22,783 nucleotides of DNA, taken from a virus. Shown here piece after piece: positions 5,188 through 13,055 of the stretch. Where the stretch lies: the IMG/VR virus record IMGVR_UViG_3300025324_000271, positions 1 through 22,783 of that record; one strand, 5' to 3'. Position 1 is the stretch's first letter; every line of letters begins with the position of its first letter. Both the position numbers and the translations under genes were made by a program. Below the pieces are notes generated by a model. That model was not told the DNA's origin, did no database searches, and worked only from the letters and a program-made list of their open reading frames with translations.

Positions 5188-6829
5188 CGCCGTTTGGAAT
5201 CACCTCCGCGGAAAGGAAACAAATCCCGTTGTGGTGCTTCCGACGGCGGCCGGAAAAAGCCTCGTGCTCGCGACACTCGCGGCCGAGGCGGTGAAGCGTT
5301 GGAACGGCCGCGTCATCATCCTAGCCCACGTAAAGGAACTCCTGAGTCAAAATGCCCGGCATCTTCAAGAGCTTGCCCCCGATGTCGCGTTCGGCATCTA
5401 CAGCGCCGGACTTGGATCGCGCGAGATGGGTTATCCCGTGACGGTCGCGGGAATCCAAAGCGTCTATCAACGCGCGGAGGAATTTGGCAAGGTGGATCTC
5501 GTCATCCAGGACGAAGTTCATCTCACTCCGCCCGATGGAGAAGGCACATACCGGACGTTGCTGCAAGACCTCAAAGCCATCAATCCGGCCATCCGGCTTG
5601 TCGGACTCACCGCAACGCCGTTCAGAATGACGACGGGGATGATTTTCAAACCTGAAAATCTCTATCAGGAAATCTGCTACTCCGTCGGCATTCGCGAACT
5701 TATTCGGGATGGCTATCTCTCCAAACTGAAATCGAAAGGGGGAACGATCGAGCCCGATCTGTCTAAAGTCCACGTCCGAGGCGGGGAATTCATCGCCGGA
5801 GAGCTTGAAGAGGCGATGAACGACGAGCAGCTCGTGGCTCTCGCGGTGGGCGACATGATCGGACGCGCGAAAGATCGCCACAGCGCGATCGTCTTCGCCA
5901 GCGGCATCGCCCACGGAAACCGTATCGCTTCGCTTCTTGCCGAAGAGGGGGAATCCGTCGAATGTGTCTATGGCGAGACACCTTCTGAGGATCGAGATTC
6001 GGCTATCCGGGACTTCAAGGCCGGAAAGATCCGATGGCTCGTCAACGTGAATGTCCTTTCGACGGGATTCGACGCGCCGAATTGCGATTGCATCGTCCTT
6101 CTTCGCCCTACTTTATCGCCTGGCCTGTACTATCAGCAAGTCGGCAGGGGATTCAGGATTCATCCATCGAAGGAGAATACGCTTATCCTCGACTTCAGCG
6201 GTAACATCTTGCGTCACGGGCCCGTCGATGCCATCCGCATCGAAGAGCGAAAAGGAAATGGGATAGGCGAAGCGCCGGCTAAGAAGTGCCCGGAATGCAT
6301 GGAGATCGTCGCCGCGGGATACGCGACGTGCCCGGAATGCGGATACTTATTCCCTCCTCGAGAGTTAAAACACTTGGCCCGCGCTCAGGATGGAAGCATC
6401 CTTTCCGGCGAGCCCGAATCCTTCGACGTCAAATTCGTTAAATATTTCCGTCACTGGAAACGCGACGATTGGGAGAAGCCGGACGCCATCACTACCTTGA
6501 GGGTCGAATACCATAATGACGTCGCCAATTTCAACGAATGGATTTGCCTGGAACATAAAGGATTCGCGCGGACGAAAGCCGCGAAGTGGTGGACTACCAG
6601 GTCGAAAGCTCCGATGCCGGCCAGCGCGAAAGAAGCCGTCGAGCTTGCGCGTAACGGAATGCTTCTCGAGCCTTCCCGCATCTGGGTGCGTTCGGAAGGG
6701 AAATACATGCGCGTCGTCAGGCATGAAGACTTTCACGAGCGACCCAAGGAACAGCTTGCGGAAAAAATCGTCGAGAAAAAACCGGTCGAAACCGACTTGA
6801 CTTCCGCGCAGGAAGATATAGGATTCTAG
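5153..6829 (+). CDS. SF2 DEAD/DEAH-family helicase with C-terminal zinc ribbon
   Basis: A 558-aa SF2 helicase of the SSL2/type III restriction subunit-like group. Motif Q/I region: LRAYQEAAV and PTAAGKS (30-36). Motif II is DEVH (120-123), motif III LTATPFR (152-158), motif V NVNVLSTGFDAPN (298-310) and motif VI QQVGRGFR (328-335). A four-cysteine zinc ribbon follows (C379, C382, C393, C396; KCPEC ... TCPEC). The C-terminal ~150 residues are not recognised. Phage proteins of this design commonly act in replication initiation or origin opening. The start is supported by AGGAAGTG just upstream. It is the second helicase in the operon and carries no intein in its own DEVH box. Confidence 0.88.
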   Translation: MRLRAYQEAAVNAVWNHLRGKETNPVVVLPTAAGKSLVLATLAAEAVKRWNGRVIILAHVKELLSQNARHLQELAPDVAFGIYSAGLGSREMGYPVTVAGIQSVYQRAEEFGKVDLVIQDEVHLTPPDGEGTYRTLLQDLKAINPAIRLVGLTATPFRMTTGMIFKPENLYQEICYSVGIRELIRDGYLSKLKSKGGTIEPDLSKVHVRGGEFIAGELEEAMNDEQLVALAVGDMIGRAKDRHSAIVFASGIAHGNRIASLLAEEGESVECVYGETPSEDRDSAIRDFKAGKIRWLVNVNVLSTGFDAPNCDCIVLLRPTLSPGLYYQQVGRGFRIHPSKENTLILDFSGNILRHGPVDAIRIEERKGNGIGEAPAKKCPECMEIVAAGYATCPECGYLFPPRELKHLARAQDGSILSGEPESFDVKFVKYFRHWKRDDWEKPDAITTLRVEYHNDVANFNEWICLEHKGFARTKAAKWWTTRSKAPMPASAKEAVELARNGMLLEPSRIWVRSEGKYMRVVRHEDFHERPKEQLAEKIVEKKPVETDLTSAQEDIGF

Positions 6830-6831
6830 GC

Positions 6832-6898
6832 GTGCTATCCGATAATCCGAGAATGCTTCGCGCCTCCGCGCTTCCTCTATCCTCACGTCGGGTAGCAC
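6832..6898 (+). other. Intergenic stem-loop after the helicase gene
   Basis: GTGCTATCCGA (6832-6842) can pair with TCGGGTAGCAC (6888-6898) through 10 Watson-Crick pairs and one G-U. It encloses a 45-nt loop with a possible inner CGCG-CCTC-CGCG hairpin. It starts 3 nt after the helicase stop codon and occupies about half of the 127-nt gap before the next gene. There is no U-tract, so an RNA-processing, attenuation or small-RNA role is only a guess. Confidence 0.35.
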
Positions 6899-6956
6899 TG
6901 CACGTCCGAGGATATGGAGCGCGGGGCGCAAGGGATTTTCGAGAGAGAGGGAGAAA

Positions 6957-7175
6957 ATGGAAGACACTCCATTCGCGAGAAATTCGAGAATCGTCGCCAG
7001 CACCTTGGCTATCTGCGAACGGATGTATTTCGGCTCCCTCGGAAGCGACGATCTTCCGGCCGATCAAGCCCGCATTTCGAAAGATCCATTGGATCTTCTG
7101 GATGATTTCGCAAACGTCATCCAAGCCGCAAAGGATCGAATCGTCGAACTGATGGAAAAGGATCTCATATCGTGA
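6957..7175 (+). CDS. 72-aa protein of unknown function upstream of repA-like helicase
   Basis: Small acidic, mostly helical protein (MEDTPFARNSRIVA ... DLLDDFANVIQAAKDRIVELMEKDLIS). It has no motif that I recognise. Coding is supported by a GGGAG Shine-Dalgarno close to the ATG and by the 4-nt GTGA overlap with the following helicase gene, the usual sign of translational coupling. The position suggests a helicase-loading or replication accessory factor, but this rests on context alone. A second frame over the same DNA is also open but lacks a ribosome-binding site. Confidence 0.65.
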   Translation: MEDTPFARNSRIVASTLAICERMYFGSLGSDDLPADQARISKDPLDLLDDFANVIQAAKDRIVELMEKDLIS

Positions 7176-8389
7176 ACAACTCGGAAATCGAAGCGGCTTT
7201 GTCCGCGCGAGCCGTCGAACTCTCTTCGCATGCGACTCTCGACGAAGCCGAAAGAGTTTCTCGCTCGATCCGCGAAGACGCGCTTTCTCAAGTCCACGGG
7301 ATTTTTCTTAAGATCAAAAACGGAGAACCCGTCAACGGAGAACTTGAAAAACTCACTCAGTCTTTGAGGCTTCTGTCGAAACATCCGCAATCTACTTTCG
7401 AAAACCTCTTTGGCGTCCCTATTCTCGAATCCGGGAGACTTCTCGAGCTCAAGGACATCCCCATAGATTATGTCCTCGAACCGCTTGCCATCCGAGGATG
7501 CTTGACTCAACTTCACGGGCCTTCCAAGGGAGGGAAAAGCACGGTTTCCCTTCACCTTGCCGTATGTCTGGCATGGGGGCACTTCCCGGGCGAATCCCCC
7601 TTGATCTCGATCCAGGAAGCTCAACGCGTACTTTTCATTTCATGGGAAGATGCCGCGGCACTCCTGGCCCGACGAATCTGCAATTACTCAGCCGGCCTCG
7701 GCATGGGATTTACCATCCCCGAAAATCTTCATGTCGTGGAATCCCCGGATCTCGCCTTGAATGTAGAGGAACACGCTCTCGTCCTCGAAGCGAAAATAAT
7801 GGAAAACAAATACGATCTTGTCATCCTCGATACCTTCTCCTTCGCTCACGATGCCAACGAAGACAAGGCTTTCGAAATCAAACCTATCATGCGAACCCTG
7901 AAAAAAATGGCTCGCAAGACTAAATCCGCAATCTGGTACATCCACCATCGAGTCAAAGCTCAGGATGGAAGATCCATGAGCGAAAAAGCTCGCGGATCGT
8001 CCGCTATCAGCGCCGCGGCTGACATCATCATCGACTGGGGAGACAGGGGAGGAAGCGACGTAACACCCATGGAATTCAACTCCAAATGGGGACGTTCCGG
8101 ACAATGGGAAATTGAATATTCGAGGCAGGAAGACGGATCGGTAAAATGGGATTTCAGGGAACTCATCCGAAAATGCAAAAAATCAGACATAAAAATGGAT
8201 GCGGTCTTGGCTACCGTTTCCGCTTTGAAATCCACATACGAAAACAAAGTTCCTGGGCCTCAGATTGTGGCCGTCATGACCCAGGAAGGAATGAGCAAAC
8301 CGACCGTCTATAGATACCTTTCCATGCTTGTAGACTCCGGAAAACTCTCCGCTATAGTAGAAGGAACTACGAAATTCTATGCTTTTTGA
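7172..8389 (+). CDS. RepA-type hexameric replicative helicase (AAA_25/RecA-like)
   Basis: A 405-aa RecA-fold ATPase. Walker A is HGPSKGGKST (115-124), an acidic WED follows at 158-160, and Walker B is LVILD (216-220) followed by TFSFAH. There is a YIHHR motif (256-260) and a RGSSAISAAADIII strand (274-287), the pattern of RSF1010 RepA-like hexameric helicases. The C-terminal ~65 residues form a winged helix-turn-helix (PQIVAVMTQEGMSKPTVYRYL). The N-terminal ~90 residues are helical and family-specific. It starts at GTG 7172, overlapping the preceding stop by 4 nt. It probably unwinds phage DNA at the fork. The repeat-and-hairpin region directly downstream (8390-8516) is a natural candidate for its site of action. 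Confidence 0.82.
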   Translation: MNNSEIEAALSARAVELSSHATLDEAERVSRSIREDALSQVHGIFLKIKNGEPVNGELEKLTQSLRLLSKHPQSTFENLFGVPILESGRLLELKDIPIDYVLEPLAIRGCLTQLHGPSKGGKSTVSLHLAVCLAWGHFPGESPLISIQEAQRVLFISWEDAAALLARRICNYSAGLGMGFTIPENLHVVESPDLALNVEEHALVLEAKIMENKYDLVILDTFSFAHDANEDKAFEIKPIMRTLKKMARKTKSAIWYIHHRVKAQDGRSMSEKARGSSAISAAADIIIDWGDRGGSDVTPMEFNSKWGRSGQWEIEYSRQEDGSVKWDFRELIRKCKKSDIKMDAVLATVSALKSTYENKVPGPQIVAVMTQEGMSKPTVYRYLSMLVDSGKLSAIVEGTTKFYAF

Positions 8390-8422
8390 TTGTCTTAAAA
8401 TTGTCTCAAAATTGTCTCAGGT
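8390..8422 (+). repeat. Tandem TTGTCTYAAAA repeats (iteron- or operator-like)
   Basis: TTGTCTTAAAA (8390-8400), TTGTCTCAAAA (8401-8411) and a partial TTGTCTCAGG from 8412 are head-to-tail 11-bp units starting inside the last base step of the helicase stop. A degenerate TCGTCTCA lies at 8438-8445. Reverse-orientation copies lie at 8486-8493 (TAAGACGA, degenerate) and 8509-8516 (TAAGACAA, exact). The phased repeats suggest binding of a repeat-specific initiator or repressor. Confidence 0.6.
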
Positions 8423-8437
8423 TATTATTATTGCTGG

Positions 8438-8493
8438 TCGTCTCAATTCTCATTCCCTTTAGGGAAAAGGGAAGGGAATGAGAATTAAGACGA
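8438..8493 (+). other. 20-bp stem with 16-nt loop; possible origin element or regulator
   Basis: Arms at 8438-8457 and 8474-8493 are complementary over 20 bp with a single C/A mismatch (8444 against 8487). The purine-rich loop at 8458-8473 has extra self-pairing (CCCTTTAGGG). No U-tract follows, so it is not a standard intrinsic terminator. With the flanking TTGTCTYA repeats and the RepA-like helicase just upstream, a single-strand-initiation or origin structure is a reasonable guess. Transcription attenuation before the resolvase gene is the alternative. Confidence 0.55.
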
Positions 8494-8515
8494 GTAAGAG
8501 GATTTTGATAAGACA

Positions 8516-8872
8516 ATGACCTCAACCCCATGGACCCTCACCCTCCCCAACGTCCCTTGCTCTCTCAATGTACTCCTCCGTCTTCACTGGTCCAAGCGCC
8601 GCAAACTCTCTATCACGTGGTCCTTACTCCTGGTCGAGGCCGGTGTCAACGATATCCCAGATGCCCTCAGGAAGCGTCAGGTGTCGATCTGCCGCTATGC
8701 GCCGCGTACCCTTGACTCAGACAACCTGGTCGCCTCCTACAAGCTCGTAATCGACGCCTTGGTGCGCTCAGGAGCCTTGTTCGATGATTCGCCGGAATGG
8801 CTTGACCTGAAAGTAACGCAATTAAAAGCAAAACGTAAAAAAACGTGTATAACTATTACGGATTTTGAATAG
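8516..8872 (+). CDS. RusA-like Holliday junction resolvase
   Basis: A 118-aa protein with the RusA signature: LDSDNLVASYKLVIDAL (66-82) followed by GALFDDSPEW (86-95). The conserved metal-binding aspartates would be D67/D69 and D90/D91, with K76 between, matching the Asp-Asp-Lys-Asp pattern of Escherichia coli RusA. These enzymes are homodimeric and cut four-way junctions during late recombination or before packaging. Length is typical. It lies directly after the repeat-and-hairpin region and 2 nt before the next gene. The exact-orientation TAAGACAA repeat overlaps its start codon, so binding there could control it. Confidence 0.85.
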   Translation: MTSTPWTLTLPNVPCSLNVLLRLHWSKRRKLSITWSLLLVEAGVNDIPDALRKRQVSICRYAPRTLDSDNLVASYKLVIDALVRSGALFDDSPEWLDLKVTQLKAKRKKTCITITDFE

Positions 8873-8874
8873 AC

Positions 8875-9315
8875 ATGGCTGTTTCAAGAACTGCCGACGG
8901 AAAGCTCGCAAAGGGGAGTGTGCTTAATCCGAAAGGTCGGCCTGTAGGAATTGTCGATAGAAGAATCGACGGATCTTACCAAATTCTTCAAGCTGCTTTT
9001 AACGGACTCGGTGGTTTGGAAGCTCTCGTCAAATGGGGGAAGAGACACAAAGATATTTTCTACACGGAGCTTTGGGCGAAGATTCTTCCGAGAGACGTGA
9101 AAATTTCAGGAGAGATTCGTCAGGAATTCGTGGAGCGAAAGGAATTGATTCTCGCCCTCCTCACCGATCCGAATGCAAGAGAACTTACCGATAGACTTGC
9201 TCTCGCACTTGCTGGAAAATCCAGAATGGAGTCCAGCCATGATGGCAAACGCGTTGACGGCGGGAAAGTGGATCAATTACCCGCATCTGAACCTAGTGGC
9301 GAGCAAGCTCCGTAA
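8875..9315 (+). CDS. DUF5681-like protein, putative small terminase subunit
   Basis: A 146-aa basic protein. Its N-terminus carries KGSVLNPKGRPVGIVDRR (13-30), the 'NPKGRP' signature of DUF5681-type phage proteins, often encoded just upstream of the large terminase. A small-terminase-like DNA-binding role is inferred from position. A helical middle (about 33-110) follows. The last ~35 residues (GKSRMESSHDGKR ... SGEQAP) overlap the large-terminase frame and look low-complexity, as expected for a tail read over another gene. Start ATG 8875 is 2 nt after the RusA stop. It could also be a different packaging accessory protein. Confidence 0.65.
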   Translation: MAVSRTADGKLAKGSVLNPKGRPVGIVDRRIDGSYQILQAAFNGLGGLEALVKWGKRHKDIFYTELWAKILPRDVKISGEIRQEFVERKELILALLTDPNARELTDRLALALAGKSRMESSHDGKRVDGGKVDQLPASEPSGEQAP

Positions 9316-10639
9316 AGTCGCAGCAGGAAAATGCAGGCGACTCATGGTCATGATGCCTCCGCGCCATGGCAAGAGCGAACTCGTTTCGAAATGGTTTCCC
9401 GCCTGGTATCTCGGGCTTTTTCCGGATAATCGAATCATCCTTTCAAGTTACGAAGCTCAATTCGCCGCCTCATGGGGTCGACGCGCTCGGGACATTCTTG
9501 AGGAATACGGACAAAGCCGTTTCGGAATTTCCATTCGTCAGGATTCCCATGCTGCGGATTGGTGGGAAATAGAAGATCACGAAGGCGGAATGTTTACCGC
9601 CGGCGTGGGTGGACCTTTATCGGGCAAAGGAGCTGAATGCGCCATAATCGACGATCCAGTGAAAAACGCTGAAGAGGCTGCATCGCCTACCATGCGGGAA
9701 AAGATTTGGGAATGGTATCTGTCCACTCTCGAAACGCGTCTTCACAAAAACGGCTCCATCATTCTCATCCAGACGCGCTGGCATGAAGACGATTTGGCAG
9801 GCAGGCTGCTTAAGATCCAAGGGGATCGCTGGGAAGTCTTGAGCCTTCCCGCGATCGCGGAACAGGATGAGAATTACGGTGACTGGAAACGGGCCAAAGG
9901 CGCCCCGCTTTGTCCCGAGCTCATCCCCATGTCTCAACTTCAAGAATACAAAGCTAACGATTTCTGGTGGGCTTCCCTCTATCAACAGCGCCCATTTCCC
10001 CGCGGAGGAGGTATTTTCAGGAGGGTAGATTTTGACATCGTTCAAGCGGCGCCGCATCCGAACATGTGTGTCCGAGTCCGCGCGTGGGATCTCGCGGCAT
10101 CCGTCAAGCAAACAGCGAAACGCACGGCGGGATTGCTGCTCTCGAAAGATCCCGAAGGGATCTATTACGTCGAAAGCGTCGTCAAAGGAAAGTGGGTGCC
10201 CGGCGAACGCGATCAAGTCATACTTCAAACGGCCAAAACTGACGGTAGAAATATACCTGTCATTATCGAACAGGAAGGAGGTTCGGGAGGAATTGCGCAG
10301 ATTGACACGCTCGTTAAATCTATGGCTGGATGGCGCGTCCAAGGAATTCAAGTTACTGGCGATAAGCTCACTCGCGCGGATCCCGTCGCAAGCCAGTCGA
10401 ATCGAAGATCCGTTAAACTGGTGAGAGGCGACTGGAACGATGATTTTCTTTCGGAAGCGGAGTCATTTCCGAACGGAGAATATCTCGATCAGATAGACGC
10501 CTTGTCGCTCGCTTTCTCCTTTCTCTGCGACAAGAAACTCAAGGCTCTACAAAAAACCCCTGCTTTCAAGGCCGATTGGCGTGACGAGATGAAATCGCCG
10601 ATGGAGCGCCGCGACGATTGGCGCAAAGAATTTGCTTGA
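9239..10639 (+). CDS. Large terminase subunit (ATPase-nuclease)
   Basis: A 466-aa protein from the chosen start. Walker A is MMPPRHGKSEL, Walker B CAIIDDPVKN, and the coupling region IILIQTRWHEDDLAGRLL follows, giving a packaging ATPase. The C-terminal RNase H-like nuclease shows VRAWDLAAS, then IEQEGGSGG, and finally YLDQIDALSLA, supplying the three acidic positions. It cuts concatemers and drives DNA into the prohead through the portal encoded next. The start at ATG 9239 has GGAG 7 nt upstream and overlaps the previous gene by 77 nt. The frame is also open to ATG 9173 (22 more residues), but that has no Shine-Dalgarno and would overlap by 143 nt. The start is therefore uncertain; identity is not. 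Confidence 0.92.
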   Translation: MMANALTAGKWINYPHLNLVASKLRKVAAGKCRRLMVMMPPRHGKSELVSKWFPAWYLGLFPDNRIILSSYEAQFAASWGRRARDILEEYGQSRFGISIRQDSHAADWWEIEDHEGGMFTAGVGGPLSGKGAECAIIDDPVKNAEEAASPTMREKIWEWYLSTLETRLHKNGSIILIQTRWHEDDLAGRLLKIQGDRWEVLSLPAIAEQDENYGDWKRAKGAPLCPELIPMSQLQEYKANDFWWASLYQQRPFPRGGGIFRRVDFDIVQAAPHPNMCVRVRAWDLAASVKQTAKRTAGLLLSKDPEGIYYVESVVKGKWVPGERDQVILQTAKTDGRNIPVIIEQEGGSGGIAQIDTLVKSMAGWRVQGIQVTGDKLTRADPVASQSNRRSVKLVRGDWNDDFLSEAESFPNGEYLDQIDALSLAFSFLCDKKLKALQKTPAFKADWRDEMKSPMERRDDWRKEFA

Positions 10640-10684
10640 TATGGCATTCTTCATGGGATATTCTTTTTCCGTTCGGGGGAAACG

Positions 10685-12058
10685 ATGAGTCAGCCTTTCG
10701 TGCAGCAATCCTACCAGCAGGACATCTACTCCCAGGCCCTCGCGTCGATCTGGAATCTTTACGACAAGCTGCCGGATATTTCGTACGCCAATTCCAAGGA
10801 CATTGACATATGGGAAATCGTTCAGAGAGATCCGAAGATCAGGCAGGGGATTCAACAGAGGTTGAATCGCGTGGCGGGCCCGACGTGGGGGATCTTCGCC
10901 GGTGATGATAAGCGCGAGGATTCCAAGCGGCTTGCATCCGTGGTGGAAGATTCGTTTCATCGCATCCCTCATTTCAGGGACATTCGTAGGCGTTTAGCGT
11001 CCAGTGTATTTCGAGGGATGTCTGTCGAATTCATGCAAGGGAAACGTCGCGAAATTCAGCTTGGAAGTTACCCGCCGCTCAATTGGTGGTGCATCACGAA
11101 GATGACGAATGTTGATCCCCGTAGATTCGTCATCCGTCCGGTGAAGGAGCAGCGTATCGATGGAACTACCCGAGTGCGTGGGGAACTCAACATCTCAGTT
11201 CTTCTCGACGAAAACTTGAAGCATGTCAAAACGAGCCTTTACCGTTACGTCAAAGTCGAACATCCCGAATGGTTTGTCCGCGTGATCTACGAAGACGAGG
11301 AATCGAGACTCGGTCAAGGACGCGGATTGCTTGAGTCGATCTATTTTTATCACTGGGTGAAACAGATCGTGATCCGGGAAGGCCTTCAGGGCCTTGAGCG
11401 ATGGAGTCAGGGTATCATTGTGGGAAAGATGGACGAGAACAGGGAAGCATCAACATCCAAAACGAATGAGGATTTGCGCGATGAAATGGTTGACGTTCTT
11501 AACAAAATGCGTTCGCGCCATGTGGTCGTGGTTGGGAAGGAAGATGAAGTCGAAGTCTTGACAGGTGGAGGCGAAGGTCATCAAATCGTGACGAGCTTCC
11601 TCAATTACGTGGACAATTCTCTCATGGCGCTCTGCACCGGAGCAATCCTTCCATCCGGTGGAGCTCAGGAGTCCGGCAGCCTGGCTCGCGCGGAAGTGGA
11701 ACAGGACACGCAGGAAAGCATCGTACAGTATGATCGCGACAAGATCGACGAGGATTTGACCACGGACATGATCGGTCTTTTCTTGCGCGTCAATCAACCC
11801 CAACTGGCCGCCACAGGATTGCTGGCCGCGGCGATGGAAACCCCTCCGAAGTTCAAAACCGTGCAGGAAAAAATGGAAGATCCGGATAAAGCGGTGGATC
11901 GGGTTGTCAAACTGCACAATGCGGGGATTCCGCTTTCGGAAGAGGAAGTCTATCAGAAGATCGGATTCTCTCCGATCAAGCCAGGCGAGCGGACGCTTGC
12001 CAGCATCGCGGCTCCAAAGTTGCCTCCAATGATTCCGAATGCTCCTTTCGGGCGATGA
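10685..12058 (+). CDS. Portal protein, DUF935 (Mu gp29-like)
   Basis: A 457-aa protein with the DUF935 layout: YANSKDIDIWEIVQRDPKIRQGIQQRLNR early (about 35-63), a central GRGLLESIYFYHWVKQIVIREGLQGLERWSQG segment (about 213-244), and GAILPSGGAQESGSLARAEVEQD near 320-342. These proteins form the dodecameric ring at the phage vertex for DNA entry. A GGGGGAA Shine-Dalgarno precedes ATG 10685. The pairing with a Mu F-like head-morphogenesis protein is typical, but here the two are separated by 9 kb of glycan genes. The portal stop (TGA) overlaps the ATG of the first gene of that cluster by 4 nt. Confidence 0.9.
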   Translation: MSQPFVQQSYQQDIYSQALASIWNLYDKLPDISYANSKDIDIWEIVQRDPKIRQGIQQRLNRVAGPTWGIFAGDDKREDSKRLASVVEDSFHRIPHFRDIRRRLASSVFRGMSVEFMQGKRREIQLGSYPPLNWWCITKMTNVDPRRFVIRPVKEQRIDGTTRVRGELNISVLLDENLKHVKTSLYRYVKVEHPEWFVRVIYEDEESRLGQGRGLLESIYFYHWVKQIVIREGLQGLERWSQGIIVGKMDENREASTSKTNEDLRDEMVDVLNKMRSRHVVVVGKEDEVEVLTGGGEGHQIVTSFLNYVDNSLMALCTGAILPSGGAQESGSLARAEVEQDTQESIVQYDRDKIDEDLTTDMIGLFLRVNQPQLAATGLLAAAMETPPKFKTVQEKMEDPDKAVDRVVKLHNAGIPLSEEEVYQKIGFSPIKPGERTLASIAAPKLPPMIPNAPFGR

Positions 12059-12687
12059 AATCCATCGAAACCATCCTCAAGGATGGTCAGTGGAAAGGTC
12101 ATAGCTGTTACGTCGTGGGATCGGGGCCGAGTCTTAAAGGTTTCGATTTTGCACGTCTGAACGGCGAGTTTTCCATCGGATGCAACATGGAGTTTCTATG
12201 GAATCCCTCGATTGCGCTTTGCCAAGATGTTCGATTCTTCAGACGATACAAGGATGATCCTCAATATCTCGCGTGCGAATCCATCAAAGCGTATTTCAAG
12301 GGCCATCCGCATCGCGAGGACATCGAAGCGTCAGATCGAATTTACGAAATCAGATCCGCTCATTTCAATTGGGGTAGAATGCTTTCTCAAGGATTGGTCT
12401 ATGGAGCGAACGTCGGGCTTGCGGCCATCAATCTTGCCGATATTCTTGGAGCTTCTCCTATTTACCTTCTCGGATTCGATTGCAAACAAGGACCGTCGAA
12501 CGAATCGCATCATCATGACGCCTATCCGGAACATTGGAGATTGTCGCAACCCGAAGCCGTCGCGTTCAAATACAATCGCAACATCGAGGAATTCAGGAAA
12601 TGGTCGAGTCATGTGAAGGGATACGTCGTCAACGCAACTCCGGAGAGTGCGATTGATTGTTTCGATAAAGGAGTTTTGAGTTTATGA
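12055..12687 (+). CDS. DUF115/CstII-like glycosyltransferase-fold protein
   Basis: A 210-aa protein that opens with a nucleotide-sugar-binding loop, VVGSGPSLKGFDFARLNG (20-37), and has ANVGLAAINLADILGASPIYLLGFD (about 119-143). Both segments recall DUF115/MptE and GT42 sialyltransferase folds (GxGPSL ... LGFD). A catalytic His for that fold could lie in the SNESHHHDAY segment (149-158), though I cannot assign it. It would transfer a sugar, possibly a nonulosonate, from a nucleotide donor. It is the first of the cluster and is coupled to the portal by an ATGA overlap. No transmembrane segment or signal peptide is visible. The acceptor is unknown. Confidence 0.6.
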   Translation: MKSIETILKDGQWKGHSCYVVGSGPSLKGFDFARLNGEFSIGCNMEFLWNPSIALCQDVRFFRRYKDDPQYLACESIKAYFKGHPHREDIEASDRIYEIRSAHFNWGRMLSQGLVYGANVGLAAINLADILGASPIYLLGFDCKQGPSNESHHHDAYPEHWRLSQPEAVAFKYNRNIEEFRKWSSHVKGYVVNATPESAIDCFDKGVLSL

Positions 12688-13055
12688 GCGACGAGCAATG
12701 GCATTGGATCTTCGGAAGGATCGAAACGGTTGGGGATTGCATCTTCCAGGTGCCGGCATCATTCTTCGCGAGCTTTCCAAGCGTTCTGGCGATCAGAAAA
12801 TTGACCCTTCTCGTGGCGACAAATCAAGGGCTTGCTCAAACGAAAGCTCAAGTGTATCAAGCGGGTATCGTTTCAGACGATGAAACGCTGTCTTTCGATC
12901 CTCATAGGCTCCTTTTATGGGCTGAAATCAATTCGAAAGAAGTGTTGAAGAAAATCGAAAACTTGTGGAAGTCGAAAGGTCAAGTGATCTTTGGGAATTC
13001 ACAACAGGCGGAGGACATGGCCAAGGGAATGAGAATCGCGAGGGAAGGGGAATGA
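12684..13055 (+). CDS. Unknown 123-aa protein in the glycan cluster
   Basis: I do not recognise this protein. It opens MSDEQWHWIFGRIETVGDCIFQVPASFF and ends in a lysine-rich helical tail (EVLKKIENLWKSKGQVIFG). The middle is a mix of short strands and helices without catalytic motifs. It is joined to its neighbours by 4-nt ATGA overlaps on both sides (12684 and 13052), so it is a real part of the operon. A role in glycan modification is inferred from location only. Confidence 0.6.
   Translation: MSDEQWHWIFGRIETVGDCIFQVPASFFASFPSVLAIRKLTLLVATNQGLAQTKAQVYQAGIVSDDETLSFDPHRLLLWAEINSKEVLKKIENLWKSKGQVIFGNSQQAEDMAKGMRIAREGE

Noticed and set aside
6832-7152. 106-aa rightward ORF in the gap before the RepA-like gene
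   Set aside because: The competing frame at 6957-7175 has a Shine-Dalgarno and the GTGA overlap; this one has an Arg-rich start and covers the stem-loop.
8438-8493. Intrinsic terminator reading of the large hairpin
   Set aside because: No U-tract follows either arm, and the flanking repeats point to another role.
9617-10351. 244-aa leftward ORF in the large terminase gene
   Set aside because: Codon-in-phase antisense shadow of a strongly conserved gene with no recognisable motif, unlike the antisense nuclease of intein 2.
12965-13051. N-terminal extension of the GT-A gene
   Set aside because: It reads back through the preceding gene; ATG 13052 has a strong Shine-Dalgarno and the ATGA overlap.
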